Assembly: GCF_003265995.1 (NCBI RefSeq)
Contig: NZ_MVJN01000015.1
Coordinates: 1 to 64,000 of the forward strand
DNA: 64,000 bases
DNA from: Legionella quinlivanii
GTDB lineage: Bacteria > Pseudomonadota > Gammaproteobacteria > Legionellales > Legionellaceae
Direction of reading: 5' to 3'
The translations under genes and the position numbers were made by a program. Positions 1 to 11,799 of this stretch are shown piece by piece; the first letter of the stretch is position 1; every line of letters starts with the position of its first letter. The notes under the pieces are model-generated. The model was not told the DNA's origin and made no database searches. It worked only from the letters and a program-made list of their open reading frames with translations.

Positions 1-110
1 AGGCAATCAATAAGTTAGAAAATACTGGCAATCTTCCCCAGCGCCCTCGCTCACAATAGGGTATAGGTCAACACTGCCATTAATTTAAGGAATTCTCCAA
101 TTACCTGTAG

Positions 111-390
111 GTTGGGCCCTTGGCCCATAGCCGTCAGGCTAAGAATATCTGATCCCCTCTCCACCGCGCGCAGCGGGGGAGAGGGTTAGGGAGAGGGGGC
201 TATAAACAAGGTCGCGTAGCGATTCATTAATCATATTTCTGTGATTAGGGTTTATTGCCACAACAAAATGGAATCACTAACGTGATAAATTTTTTAACCC
301 CCTCACCCTACCCTCTCCCCCACGCTGCGCGCGGTGGAGAGGGGATAACATTACTTCTTAGCCTGACGGCTATGGGCCCTTGGCCCAACA
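111..390. repeat. Long inverted repeat flanking a 98-bp spacer
   Basis: Two arms of about 90 bp (111-199 and 298-390) are near-perfect reverse complements. Each contains a TTGGGCCCTTGGCCCA-like outer end and an inner purine-rich GGGGAGAGGG block. The rest of 1-424 shows no gene. The unit resembles a non-autonomous palindromic element or MITE. No transposase is visible nearby. Confidence 0.8.
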
Positions 391-424
391 TTCGGTTCTG
401 AAGTGACCCTACAATAATTCCTTA

Positions 425-1744
425 ATGCCAGTGGCCTCCTTGCCTTTACTTTTCATTTTCCCGACTCAATGCCATACTCATCTCTTTCTATACCGAGCAG
501 ATCTTGTGATAAAGAAAACAGCTTATCTAATTATTATAACGGTGATCATAGGAGTGCTTTCTGGCCTAAGTGGAATGTGTATTGCCTTGCTATTGCACTG
601 GATACAGCATATCGCTTACGGTTACAGCTTACAGCATATTATCAGCCCGGAGAGCTTTCTCCAGGGGGTCGAGGCAGCTTCGGGCGAACGCCGGCTATCG
701 GTTTTGGTCATTTGCGGCTTGGTCGCCGGTATTGGCTGGGGACTCCTCTACCGCTTTGGCACTCCACTGCTTGGCATCTCCAACTCCATTAAAAAAGCCG
801 AGCCTATGCCGGTCATTGCAACGAGCATCCACTCTCTTTTGCAGGTAATAACCGTTGCACTTGGTTCACCGCTGGGCAGAGAAGTAGCGCCTCGCGAAAT
901 AGGCGCACTGTTCGCTGGATGGATTTCGCAAAAAAGCGGGCTGAGAAGCGAAGATACCAAAATAATGATCGCTTGTGGGGCCGGTGCTGGTCTGGCCGCG
1001 GTCTATAACGTTCCATTGGGTGGCGCCCTGTTTATTGCAGAAGTCTTGTTGCTTAGTTTTAACTGGTCGGTGCTGCTGCCAGCCCTTGTCAGTTCCACAA
1101 TAGCGGTTGCCGTCTCCTGGATTGGTTTGGGTAATCAGCCGCAATATGATCTTTCAGGATTAGTGCTCAGTCCCGGAATTATGGCCTGGTCAATACTCAC
1201 CGGACCTGTTTATGGGCTTGCGGGTTACTGGTTTAGTAGAATTGCGAATCAATGCCGTAAAGCGGCAAAGCACAACTGGCAACTACCGATTCTTTGTATT
1301 CTGAATTTTAGTTTAATCGGCGTGCTGGCTATTTTCTTTCCAGCTATTTTAGGGAACGGTAAAAGTGTCATCCATGTCGAATTTGGAGCCGTCACGCTGA
1401 TGTCGCTCTCGGCAATATTATTTCTGTTGCGTGTTATAACCACCTGGTCGAGTTTACGGGCCGGGGCAGAAGGAGGCTTGTTAACGCCCTCAATGGCGGC
1501 CGGTGCCTTGTTGGGCGGTTTTTTAGGCGGTTTATGGAATCTGTATTTTCCAGGTATTATCCCTGCTTCCTTTGCTGCAATTGGCGCCACCGCGATGCTG
1601 GCTGCCAGTCAGAAAATGCCGCTGACCGCTATTGTACTTATCTTTGAATTTACCCGTATTGATTTCAGCTTTATTATGCCCGTCCTCTTCGCAGTATGCG
1701 GATCACTTGCCGTTTGCAAATTATGTATGAGTCTTGAAAAATAA
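425..1744 (+). CDS. ClC-family chloride channel/transporter
   Basis: A 439-residue hydrophobic protein with many membrane helices, probably an inner-membrane chloride channel or chloride/proton antiporter. ClC signature segments are recognisable: GREVAP in place of the usual GREGP, AVYNVPLGGALF for the conserved AxxNxPLGG segment, and a late helix with a TPSMAAGALLGG filter-like segment. The first filter segment (GSGIP in typical ClCs) is degenerate here (GISNSIK), so ion selectivity is uncertain. The first 27 residues before an in-frame GTG at 506 look unlike a ClC N-terminus, so the true start may be there. No C-terminal CBS domains are present. It converges on the autotransporter gene. Confidence 0.85.
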   Translation: MPVASLPLLFIFPTQCHTHLFLYRADLVIKKTAYLIIITVIIGVLSGLSGMCIALLLHWIQHIAYGYSLQHIISPESFLQGVEAASGERRLSVLVICGLVAGIGWGLLYRFGTPLLGISNSIKKAEPMPVIATSIHSLLQVITVALGSPLGREVAPREIGALFAGWISQKSGLRSEDTKIMIACGAGAGLAAVYNVPLGGALFIAEVLLLSFNWSVLLPALVSSTIAVAVSWIGLGNQPQYDLSGLVLSPGIMAWSILTGPVYGLAGYWFSRIANQCRKAAKHNWQLPILCILNFSLIGVLAIFFPAILGNGKSVIHVEFGAVTLMSLSAILFLLRVITTWSSLRAGAEGGLLTPSMAAGALLGGFLGGLWNLYFPGIIPASFAAIGATAMLAASQKMPLTAIVLIFEFTRIDFSFIMPVLFAVCGSLAVCKLCMSLEK

Positions 1745-1766
1745 CCCGGCTGGGCATAACCGGGTT
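1743..1766. terminator. Hairpin between convergent genes
   Basis: Arms AACCCGG and CCGGGTT enclose a 10-nt loop and overlap the TAA of the ClC gene. There is no strong T-run, so this is a possible shared terminator for the convergent pair only. Confidence 0.4.
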
Positions 1767-1773
1767 CATTGCA

Positions 1774-4700
1774 TCAGGACATGCGATAGATGAGCGTGCC
1801 GGAAAGCCCATTATCCTGCACATTAGAGGCCCATTGTGCAATATAGGAAAGCTTCAACTGCAAATGATCTGTCTCAGGAGGCTGCAATAACAAACCTGCA
1901 TCAATCAGTACAGAATTTCGCGCAATGGGACTGCCATAAATAGTAAAGGGGTTACTGCCGCTATTAAAGGCCATCAGCGTCTGCGGGTCTAAATGATGAT
2001 TCGCATGCTGCCATCCCAGCATAAGACGTTGAGCAATGCTGATTCTGTCATTGACAAGCAGATTGGATGTTTCACGAAGTCCCAGAGTGGAATAGAAAAG
2101 ATTTTCCTGACCGCGGCCATTTAAGGCGGCAGGACTGCCGGACTCGAAAAAGCGGCGCGTTTCCACATTCACATAGCTGCCGCCTATAAAGGGTTCTGCT
2201 TCTATATTGTTCATTGTGAGCGGATAGCCTAATTCCCCAAACAATTGTGCTGTATTGCCGTTGGAATTGGATTTAACCGAGTTGGAAAAGCCGGGGAATA
2301 CAATATTACGATGCGTATGAATATCATGCCAGGTATAGGCCGCTCCACCTCGTAAATTAAACCAGGCCAGATGACTGCCTGCATAAACTCCCAAATCGTA
2401 ATTGTCGCTGGATACCCAGGAGTTTCGTGCATACACTTTAATGTCTGAATTACTAATCCCACCAATCATTCCAAGACGAAATGGCAAAACAGAGGTTGTG
2501 TCAGCTCCCAGGAAAAATCCACGGGTTCTGCGATCAGTTTGCGCCGCATTCCCATTGCCTTCCAGTTTACCCCAGGCGCCAAAACCTTGGCCCCACCAGC
2601 TGAGACCTGACAGCTTCTGGACTTTCTGATTAGTATCCACCTGTACACCTTTCAAACCTGAGAAAGCCTGCTGCAAGCGATTTAAAGCCGCATAGCGCAG
2701 ATAACGGCTTTCTTCCATAAAGGCACCTAATGTCGATACATGGATTTCCCCAGAAAGGCTGTCAAATGCCTGTGGGGCGAACTGTAAACTGCTCAGGTTA
2801 CTGATTGCGTCAAAGACCGGATTACCGCCACCAAGACTCTCTACCCCTTCCGCCGTATTGAACTGATTGACAGTTAAGGCGGTACTGGAAAATCGCAGAC
2901 CATTTCGCAGAATATCCAGATAAACATGCTGCGAATCATAGGCAAGAATAAAATCCAGAAACGGTAAATGCGCATTAAGACTATTGTAGGTTCCTGTAAC
3001 CCCGCCAAGCGCTGTTAAAATGGTATAGCGGGTTCCAGCAGAATAAACCCCGGGGCTGCGTAGCAACAATACTTCGGCACCAGTAATACTCGCCGCTCCT
3101 CCGATACTGATCAAATCCGATTGACCGGCCGCATTAATTTCAAGCTCATAAATTGAGCCAGGAAGCTGCAGATAATTCCCAAGCACAGAGAATGTACCAA
3201 TTGAATTGCCTGGGGCGATATTTCCACCAATAATTGCCGAGCCCACTGAACCCGTACCTTGCAGGCGCGCCCCAGGCAATACATCAACCGCGCCGGGAAG
3301 GCTGCCATCGATTCGTAAAATCCCCTGATTGACGCTTGTTGGCCCGGTATAAGTCTGTTGGCCGCCAATGGTTAACTGTCCTGCCCCGATTTTGGTTAAA
3401 CCGCCGCAGCCATCGAACACATTATCGGTCCCAATATTAAATCCATTGGAATCAATCGTTAATCCCTGGCAACTTACGAATAACTGTCCAGGAAGAAAAC
3501 CGCTGATAAACTGCTCATTATTTCCATTGGCTCTGAGAACACCGCCATCGAAATGAGTAGCAATGAAGAGACTGTTGCCCACTAGCTGGTTCGTCTGCAG
3601 AACGCCATTAGCGACAATCTCAAGCAGAGCAGGACCATTTCCAAGAACAGTTTTCTGCATCACATTGACCAGCCCTCCATCCTGAATACTGAGAAAACCC
3701 GCAGAGTTTTGCCCCACTGTCAAAGACGTATTATTCCAGAGTGAACCCTCACCATTCACTATCACTGCTCCCACGGATCCTGCGTCGGCAGCAATAATTC
3801 CCTGCTGATTGCTCACAGTGCCGCCGCCGCTTATAAACAGACTGCCGTTTCCGGATCCACCGACAGTCAGACTGCCATTGTTAGACCAAAGTGAGTTTTC
3901 GCCATTCACATCGGCGATACTGACCGAGCTCGCGCCCGCAGCAATTACGGCTGATTGGGAGGTAACCAGACCGCCAAAGAAAATCGACAGCGATCCGTCA
4001 GATAATAAGCCTATGTATAAATCCCCTTGATTATGCCACTGTGAGCCATCACCTTCTACGCCCACCCCGCCTGTAGAACCTATTTCCGCACCGAGTATGG
4101 CATTCAGATTGGATACCATGCCGCCATCGCAAATACATAAATCGCCGAATCCGCCCTTTCCAAGAATCAGATCACCGCTATTAATCCACTGAGAACCCGG
4201 CCCCTGGACATCAATCACCCCCACAGCATTTGCGGTATAGGCAACAGTGGTGGTGTTACTATTGACCTGACTGCCATTATCAATAATTACGTCCCCGGTT
4301 CCATCAAAGCCAATTAACCATTGGCTGTTGATGTTCAGCAAGCCGTTATCCATCATCAGCATACCAAGAGAACCAGCCGTTAGACCCATGGTGAAATTGG
4401 CCGTATTGACAGCCCCTCCATCCAGGATATTCAAATTGCCAGTGCCAAAACCGCCAAGCTCGAGTACAGCTGCATTATTCCACTGAGAACCAGGGCCATT
4501 TACGGTCACCGTTCCACTTGAACCTATGTTGGTACCAATTTGCGCCAGAAAATCGCTTACAACACCCCCATTCACAATATCCAGTATCCCTTCATTGGTA
4601 TCGCCAACGATTAAGGAAAGCAGAAATGCCGTTGAATTACCGTTGACTTCTGTCGAATTAGGAATAATCGTATCAATGATTACCGAATCACCTGGAACTG

Positions 4701-4866
4701 GAACCCCTGGAATCCAGTTCAGAGGATCAAACCAGTCATTTGACACTGACCCTGTCCAGTCTACTGCCCATGCGGGATTGGACAAGCAGAAAATAGTCAA
4801 TAAAGAGATTAATTGTTTGCTGGAAAAGAAAGAATGGGTATTTCTTTTTTTTAGTGAGTGGTTCAA
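1774..4866 (-). CDS. Type V autotransporter with T5SS/PEP-CTERM-associated repeats
   Basis: A 1030-residue secreted protein. A signal peptide is clear (SKQLISLLTIFCLSNPAWA, cleavage after AWA). The passenger, roughly residues 35-650, consists of degenerate repeats of the type GSxGxVxVxGxGSxWxN followed by GxLxIxxGGxV, the T5SS/PEP-CTERM-associated repeat expected to form a beta-helix. An autotransporter-associated strand segment (GLTKIGAGQLTIGG) and a linker follow. The C-terminal third, about 740-1030, is an autotransporter beta-barrel, with alternating strands and Trp/Gly-rich starts (WWGQGFGAWGK). Its predicted role is as a surface-exposed or secreted adhesin-like protein; the ligand is unknown. 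The last residues (YRMS) are not the usual terminal aromatic residue. Confidence 0.88.
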   Translation of the reverse strand: MNHSLKKRNTHSFFSSKQLISLLTIFCLSNPAWAVDWTGSVSNDWFDPLNWIPGVPVPGDSVIIDTIIPNSTEVNGNSTAFLLSLIVGDTNEGILDIVNGGVVSDFLAQIGTNIGSSGTVTVNGPGSQWNNAAVLELGGFGTGNLNILDGGAVNTANFTMGLTAGSLGMLMMDNGLLNINSQWLIGFDGTGDVIIDNGSQVNSNTTTVAYTANAVGVIDVQGPGSQWINSGDLILGKGGFGDLCICDGGMVSNLNAILGAEIGSTGGVGVEGDGSQWHNQGDLYIGLLSDGSLSIFFGGLVTSQSAVIAAGASSVSIADVNGENSLWSNNGSLTVGGSGNGSLFISGGGTVSNQQGIIAADAGSVGAVIVNGEGSLWNNTSLTVGQNSAGFLSIQDGGLVNVMQKTVLGNGPALLEIVANGVLQTNQLVGNSLFIATHFDGGVLRANGNNEQFISGFLPGQLFVSCQGLTIDSNGFNIGTDNVFDGCGGLTKIGAGQLTIGGQQTYTGPTSVNQGILRIDGSLPGAVDVLPGARLQGTGSVGSAIIGGNIAPGNSIGTFSVLGNYLQLPGSIYELEINAAGQSDLISIGGAASITGAEVLLLRSPGVYSAGTRYTILTALGGVTGTYNSLNAHLPFLDFILAYDSQHVYLDILRNGLRFSSTALTVNQFNTAEGVESLGGGNPVFDAISNLSSLQFAPQAFDSLSGEIHVSTLGAFMEESRYLRYAALNRLQQAFSGLKGVQVDTNQKVQKLSGLSWWGQGFGAWGKLEGNGNAAQTDRRTRGFFLGADTTSVLPFRLGMIGGISNSDIKVYARNSWVSSDNYDLGVYAGSHLAWFNLRGGAAYTWHDIHTHRNIVFPGFSNSVKSNSNGNTAQLFGELGYPLTMNNIEAEPFIGGSYVNVETRRFFESGSPAALNGRGQENLFYSTLGLRETSNLLVNDRISIAQRLMLGWQHANHHLDPQTLMAFNSGSNPFTIYGSPIARNSVLIDAGLLLQPPETDHLQLKLSYIAQWASNVQDNGLSGTLIYRMS

Positions 4867-4965
4867 ATTCTAAGCTCCGTTTAAACATTCCTGTTTCACT
4901 GAATCTTCCTTTAAAACTCACCCTCTCAGGAAGAGATTTTCTATTAAGGAATATTCCATTAAGTC

Positions 4966-5139
4966 CTCTCTCCCTCAGGGAGAGAGTTAGAGAGAGGTTT
5001 TAAAAATCAACCCTCACCTTAACACCCACTGCCATTAAATTAAGCTGTATATTAAACTGTCCTCCCCGCGAAGGCGGGGATCCATCTCTGAGCGAGCTAT
5101 AATGCCAATTGAGGAATGGATTCTCGCCTTCGCGAGAAT
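4966..5139. repeat. Cluster of three short palindromes in intergenic gap
   Basis: Perfect hairpins lie at 4966-4986 (arms CTCTCTCCC/GGGAGAGAG), 5063-5080 (TCCCCGC/GCGGGGA) and 5120-5139 (ATTCTCGC/GCGAGAAT). They occupy the 4867-5298 gap between two minus-strand genes, in which no coding sequence is seen. They resemble REP-like units. The same GGGAGAG motif occurs in the inverted repeat near position 180. Confidence 0.65.
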
Positions 5140-5298
5140 GACTGAGTTCCTTCACTTAATGCATTGCCCCTAACCCTCTCCAGCGCGGGAAAGAAATTTT
5201 CTCGCAAACATTAATTCCGGTAACAACAACAGATCCAAATTGATAATACTTGAAATTATTCAAGTGTGAAATGGGCTTTTGTATGAACCCTGCTATTG

Positions 5299-6576
5299 CT
5301 AAAGACTATCCGATTCCAAAGCTTTCAACTCAAGGCCCTCAATCTCCTGTAAGGATTTTCCGGCGATACCTTGTAAATCGCCATACATACCCACGGTGGC
5401 ATTCATCACCCGTTCGATTTGCTCGGCACGCTTTGCCCATTGTTTCATAATCGCTTTACGCTCTTTATCCAGATCTGTCTGCATTGAAGAAAAGGCTTCA
5501 ACTATGGCTTCAATCCGCTGCCGGAAGCGAGAACCGGTGAGGTATTGATAAACCATTTCCATTTTGCCTAGCTGGCCTTCAGATGATTTTCTGGCAAGAG
5601 ACAATTCGAGCAGAGTCTGGCGAAGCACTGTCGCTACGGGAAAAGCCGCTTTTGGATGAGTGACCCACACGCCGTCAATCAAATCGAAGGTTTCAACCCC
5701 ATCCGGTAGTGCCTGACTGACCAGAACTGAAATTTCCGCTTTCGCGCTGCGCTGGTCCTCTCTCAGTTTACTTAACCAGCCGTCACTCCAGTGTTTGGTG
5801 CGCTTGGATTCCCATAAAATACTCCCGCAGGGCTGCTGATTACCTCCAAACACCCTTTGCAGCACATCTCCGCCAAATTCGCCTTTGGGCACCGGTTCGA
5901 TTAAGTCAAAGGGAAATTTGGTTTGCAGCATGGACTCCAGATAAAGCTCCTGCACTTCACCCTGCAATTGCTGCGAACCCTGTTCCGCTTTTCGCTTCAG
6001 ATCTTCAATCTGTTTTTGCATGCTGGAAATAGTTTGTTCTTTTTCCTTAATTTTAAAAACCAGTCCTTCCTCTGCTTCAAGACGCGCCTTATTCTTAACC
6101 GACTCAAGACCCTCATTGATGCGTTTTTCAATGGTTAAGTCCATTTCACGTTTAGCATCCTCAAGCTCACGCTGTTTTTTAATCGCTTCCGCCTGCATCT
6201 TTTGTGCTTCAGCAAGTTTTTCATCACGTGTTTTAAGAATGGCCTGTAATTCAGCAATCTCTTTGAGCCTGTTTTCCAGGTCGGAACCGATTGCCAGCTT
6301 CGCTTTTTGCGATTCCTCGACAGCGATGCGGCTGCGCTCTTTTTTTAGCTGAGTTTCAAGCTCATCAGCAATTTTCTTTTGCATCTGTTGCTCAGCCTGT
6401 TTCAGCAGCTCCTCTTTCTGGCGTACCGCTTCTTCTTTCTGAAATATTGCCTGATCTTTTTCGAGTAATTGCTGCTGGAATTGTTTTTTTGTGGTTTCAA
6501 TCAGGGGCGCTGCCAGTGATTCGGTTAACTTGATGTCTGTTTTACAGGAAGGACAGCGAATGGTGGGCTCAGTCAT
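5299..6576 (-). CDS. DUF2130 domain protein with N-terminal zinc ribbon and long coiled coil
   Basis: A 425-residue protein of the DUF2130 family. The N-terminus carries a CPSC zinc-ribbon half (residues 9-12). Residues about 25-205 are a charged, alanine/glutamine-rich coiled coil. The C-terminal half is the conserved DUF2130 region, which includes the ILWESKRTKHWSDGW segment and the VSQALPDGVETF segment, a pattern sometimes likened to a nuclease-like fold. The molecular function is unknown. It stands alone, flanked by a repeat-rich gap and by a divergent gene on the plus strand. Confidence 0.8.
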   Translation of the reverse strand: MTEPTIRCPSCKTDIKLTESLAAPLIETTKKQFQQQLLEKDQAIFQKEEAVRQKEELLKQAEQQMQKKIADELETQLKKERSRIAVEESQKAKLAIGSDLENRLKEIAELQAILKTRDEKLAEAQKMQAEAIKKQRELEDAKREMDLTIEKRINEGLESVKNKARLEAEEGLVFKIKEKEQTISSMQKQIEDLKRKAEQGSQQLQGEVQELYLESMLQTKFPFDLIEPVPKGEFGGDVLQRVFGGNQQPCGSILWESKRTKHWSDGWLSKLREDQRSAKAEISVLVSQALPDGVETFDLIDGVWVTHPKAAFPVATVLRQTLLELSLARKSSEGQLGKMEMVYQYLTGSRFRQRIEAIVEAFSSMQTDLDKERKAIMKQWAKRAEQIERVMNATVGMYGDLQGIAGKSLQEIEGLELKALESDSL

Positions 6577-6722
6577 TTTTCACCAAAGAGTAAAAAAGGC
6601 CCATTTTAAATACCTCGCAACAAAACATCTACTTCCGCATAAAAAAATATATTGCCTATTTTATGTACATTTAATTCTATAACTTATACTTATTAAATCA
6701 TTATCAGATTTTAGAATGACCC

Positions 6723-7964
6723 ATGAGCAAAGATTATGAAGATGTAAACCCCGCCCCTCCAGTGGCCAGAGATCATCTTCCACAAACAGCAGCGGTGATA
6801 GACGCCGATCCCGAACAGTACGTGTACGCCAAGTTTGAAATGGTAACCAAAGCGGATAACGTACAGACGGTTCGCCCGGGAGATACGAAAGAGGATGGAA
6901 CACCCATAAATGGCATCTTCACTGCCGGTATGACCACCTGTGTTGCCCTCGCCTTCATCGTTCGTGATGAGAAAGGGAATATTTCGCAAATCTCGATGAT
7001 GCATGTACCGGGCTCAATTGGTTCTTCCACCTTTGAGGGTATTGACGGGATTGATGTGGAAGGTCCCGCTATCATGGATAAAATGCTCAAGGGAGCACCA
7101 AAAGGTTCAAGTGTGGAAGTGGTGGTTGGCTGGAGTAAAGATAGTTATGTAGAAGACTTTAAAATTAGAGGAAAAACTACATTAATTGAGGCAGAACTCT
7201 CCGAAACAATACAAAAAGTGATCACTGAAAGAGGCTATAAACTGGATAAAATTGAAACCTACTGGGGGGCGAAAAATAATCTGAGTGGAAGCGCTTGCAG
7301 TTTTGGCATCAACCTTCAGGGCGAGCGCGGTGAATTTAAAAACTGTCGGGGTAATTGCGATCAGGAAATGGCTTCCCGGATCAAAAAAACTGATTCTCCA
7401 GGCACCCCATCAATGGCAGCCTTCATGTTGAACTGGGCTCGAACTATTCGAGATAAAGTATTCTTTAATGATATAAAAAAAGATCTTGCTTCAACCAATA
7501 ATCCCGATTTTGATGAAGTAAAAAAAATCGGCTTTGACTACAGTAAAGCCGAGCTGCCATTGAATGATATGGTTAAATTAAAAGAAATGATGGTGCTGGC
7601 GCGTGAAAAAAACGATGCCAGACTCTGGGCTACCATCAAAGACGCCCTGGTGGAGCAGATTCAAAACAGGCCCGATAAAGCGGCAGCGGTCGCTGAGCGA
7701 AAAGAATTATTGTCCATGCATTTTAAGGGGAAAGATAGTAATGGAGAATATAAAGGCAGCGGGCTTTGCCGGATGTTTCAAGGCGGCGAAACCGCTCACT
7801 GGCGTCAGGTAAAGCAATTTGAAGACTCAGCACAGGCGGTCATGCAAAAATCGACTGAAATGAAAGCTCAGCTCAGACTTTCAAACCCGGCTCCTGACAC
7901 GCAGCCCTTGCTAGAGTCGGACAAGGAAGAGGAGCAAGAAAACAGAGCAAGCATTAGCGCCTAG
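6723..7964 (+). CDS. Orphan protein with CheD/BLF1-like Thr-Cys-His signature; possible effector
   Basis: A 413-residue soluble protein of no family I can name. Residues 67-97 read like the active site of CheD-type glutamine deamidases: T67, then C73 six residues later inside a hydrophobic strand (TTCVALAFIV), then H94 in MMHVPG. The Thr-to-Cys spacing of six equals that in Thermotoga CheD (T21/C27) and BLF1 (T88/C94). The remaining 300 residues have no obvious domain. The C-terminus is acidic (SDKEEEQENRASISA), as is common in Dot/Icm substrates of Legionella. Function is inferred: deamidase-fold effector is the best guess. An unrelated fold with chance spacing is possible. Confidence 0.5.
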   Translation: MSKDYEDVNPAPPVARDHLPQTAAVIDADPEQYVYAKFEMVTKADNVQTVRPGDTKEDGTPINGIFTAGMTTCVALAFIVRDEKGNISQISMMHVPGSIGSSTFEGIDGIDVEGPAIMDKMLKGAPKGSSVEVVVGWSKDSYVEDFKIRGKTTLIEAELSETIQKVITERGYKLDKIETYWGAKNNLSGSACSFGINLQGERGEFKNCRGNCDQEMASRIKKTDSPGTPSMAAFMLNWARTIRDKVFFNDIKKDLASTNNPDFDEVKKIGFDYSKAELPLNDMVKLKEMMVLAREKNDARLWATIKDALVEQIQNRPDKAAAVAERKELLSMHFKGKDSNGEYKGSGLCRMFQGGETAHWRQVKQFEDSAQAVMQKSTEMKAQLRLSNPAPDTQPLLESDKEEEQENRASISA

Positions 7965-8046
7965 AATCAATATGAGCTTAGATTCCGCCATTTTGTTTTT
8001 TAAACCGGAATAGTATACTAGCTGCTTTTCTTTCTTAAGTACCAGC

Positions 8047-8847
8047 ATGACCGAACTATTCCATAGCGCTCTCACCTTTATTAACAGCACCAAGCTGCTC
8101 AGCTCGCTTTATGCTGCCGGCTTAATTGTGGTGGGCTACATTGTCGCACAACGAGTCAGCACCATGACTAATCACTCGATCAGCAAACGCTTTTCCCGGC
8201 ATCATGCCTTACTGATTAGCCGTATTGTGTTTTATATTATTCTCGGATTATTTGCCGTATCCAGTCTTCAGCATCTTGGATTTAAGCTGGGCGTATTGCT
8301 GGGGGCGGCAGGTATTTTTACGGTCGCTATCAGTTTTGCCTCGCAAACCGCTGCCTCCAATTTAATCAGCGGTATTTTTCTGTTGTTTGAGCATCCTTTT
8401 AAAGTAGGCGATACCATCGAACTTAAAGGGATTAATGGGGTGGTAGAATCCATTGATCTGCTTTCGACCAAATTACGCACTTCTGATAATAAGCTCATCC
8501 GCATTCCTAATGAGGTATTGATTAAATCTGAGCTGGCCAATCTGAACTATTTCGACACACGCCGCATTGATTTAATTATTGGGGTAGCTTATCAAAGCAA
8601 TATCAATGAAGTTAAAGCCACATTACTTGATATTGCCAGCCACTGCGCTCAAGTGCTAAAAGATCCTGCACCCAATGTGAACATTAATACCTTTGCAGAC
8701 TCTGCAATTGAGCTAAAATTCATGGTATGGGTTAAAACAGAAGATCACTCGGCAGTTAAGAATCAACTGCAGGAAATTATTAAAGAAAAGTTTGATCTCA
8801 AAGGGATTGAAATGCCCTTCCCGCAGGTCACCATTCACCGCGTTTAA
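8047..8847 (+). CDS. MscS-family mechanosensitive channel
   Basis: A 266-residue inner-membrane protein with about three N-terminal helices (residues 17-35, 58-76 and 82-112) and a MscS beta domain. The pore-lining helix is recognisable by its small residues (LLGAAGIFTVAISFASQTAASN), followed by the conserved FEHPFKVGD and the IPNEVLIKS segment. Length matches small MscS proteins. Its role is to release solutes on hypo-osmotic shock. It sits 16 bases upstream of the cinA-like gene and may be co-transcribed with it. Confidence 0.92.
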   Translation: MTELFHSALTFINSTKLLSSLYAAGLIVVGYIVAQRVSTMTNHSISKRFSRHHALLISRIVFYIILGLFAVSSLQHLGFKLGVLLGAAGIFTVAISFASQTAASNLISGIFLLFEHPFKVGDTIELKGINGVVESIDLLSTKLRTSDNKLIRIPNEVLIKSELANLNYFDTRRIDLIIGVAYQSNINEVKATLLDIASHCAQVLKDPAPNVNINTFADSAIELKFMVWVKTEDHSAVKNQLQEIIKEKFDLKGIEMPFPQVTIHRV

Positions 8848-8863
8848 ATAACAGGATGACAAC

Positions 8864-10948
<2,085 letters not shown>

Positions 10949-10960
10949 TTACCCAAAATG

Positions 10961-10987
10961 AAAAAAAAAGCCCCGGTAGCGGGGCTT
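10961..10987 (-). terminator. Rho-independent terminator after rpmA
   Basis: Read on the minus strand, the arms AAGCCCCG and CGGGGCTT with a CTAC loop are followed by nine T residues. The structure sits between rpmA and obgE, so it ends or attenuates the rplU-rpmA transcript before obgE. Confidence 0.85.
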
Positions 10988-11012
10988 AAAGCTATTATCC
11001 TGCATGAACAGA

Positions 11013-11282
11013 TTATGCCTGTTCTTCTACTGCCTGGACATTAACAAATTTACGATTTTTGGCGCCTTTTACATTGAATTCAACATACCCGGTAACCAAA
11101 GCATACAATGTATGATCGCGGCCACAACCCACACCAACGCCTGGGTGGAAACGTGTACCACGCTGACGCACAAGGATTTCTCCCGCATTCACAAATTGAC
11201 CGCCAAAGCGTTTTACACCAAGATACTTGGGATTCGAGTCACGTCCGTTACGCGTACTACCACCCGCTTTCTTATGAGCCAT
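11013..11282 (-). CDS. rpmA: 50S ribosomal protein L27
   Basis: An 89-residue L27. The N-terminus is [19 protein letters not shown], with the conserved KRFGGQ and the [10 protein letters not shown] segment. It contributes to the peptidyl-transferase centre. It lies 11 bases downstream of rplU in a classical rplU-rpmA operon. In enterobacteria ispB is divergent from this pair, but here ispB is about 12 kb away. Confidence 0.98.
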   Translation of the reverse strand: MAHKKAGGSTRNGRDSNPKYLGVKRFGGQFVNAGEILVRQRGTRFHPGVGVGCGRDHTLYALVTGYVEFNVKGAKNRKFVNVQAVEEQA

Positions 11283-11293
11283 TTCTCTCCCCT

Positions 11294-11605
11294 CTACTTG
11301 CTGATCGCAGTAATTTTAACCTGCGTATAATATTGTCGGTGCCCCATTTGTTTCATATGGTGCTTACGACGTCTGAATTTAATAATCTTAACCTTTTTGT
11401 GTCGGCCATGCTCAAGCACTTCAGCAGTTACAGAGGCATTGGAGATTAAAGGAGAGCCACAGGTCACCTTATCGCCGTCTGTCAGCATTAGCACTTCGCT
11501 AAAGTTGATTTCTTTGCCAACGTCTGCGGTCAGCAATTCTAATTTTAAAACATCGCCTTCTTTGACACGGTACTGCTTACCGCCGCTCTTAATTACCGCA
11601 TACAT
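11294..11605 (-). CDS. rplU: 50S ribosomal protein L21
   Basis: A 103-residue L21 beginning [14 protein letters not shown]. The longer reading frame to 11650 is unlikely, because the ATG at 11605 is preceded by a GGGAGAAG ribosome-binding site and matches the universal L21 N-terminus. The conserved C-terminal [19 protein letters not shown] segment is present. It is the first gene of the rplU-rpmA operon and divergent from rplY. Confidence 0.97.
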   Translation of the reverse strand: MYAVIKSGGKQYRVKEGDVLKLELLTADVGKEINFSEVLMLTDGDKVTCGSPLISNASVTAEVLEHGRHKKVKIIKFRRRKHHMKQMGHRQYYTQVKITAISK

Positions 11606-11799
11606 AGCTCTTCTCCCACTCGCCACATTTGGCTTACACAAGTTCAACAAAGTGGCATATTCTATGAAATTACTGCCCTGACTTCAAGTTGTATTTAAAT
11701 TATTGTATACTTCCCTGCCCATCAATTTTAGCATTTTCCCTGGTCGCGGGCAAAATGCCGGGTAAATTTAACGATTTTTATTTATTTGGAGATTTTTTA

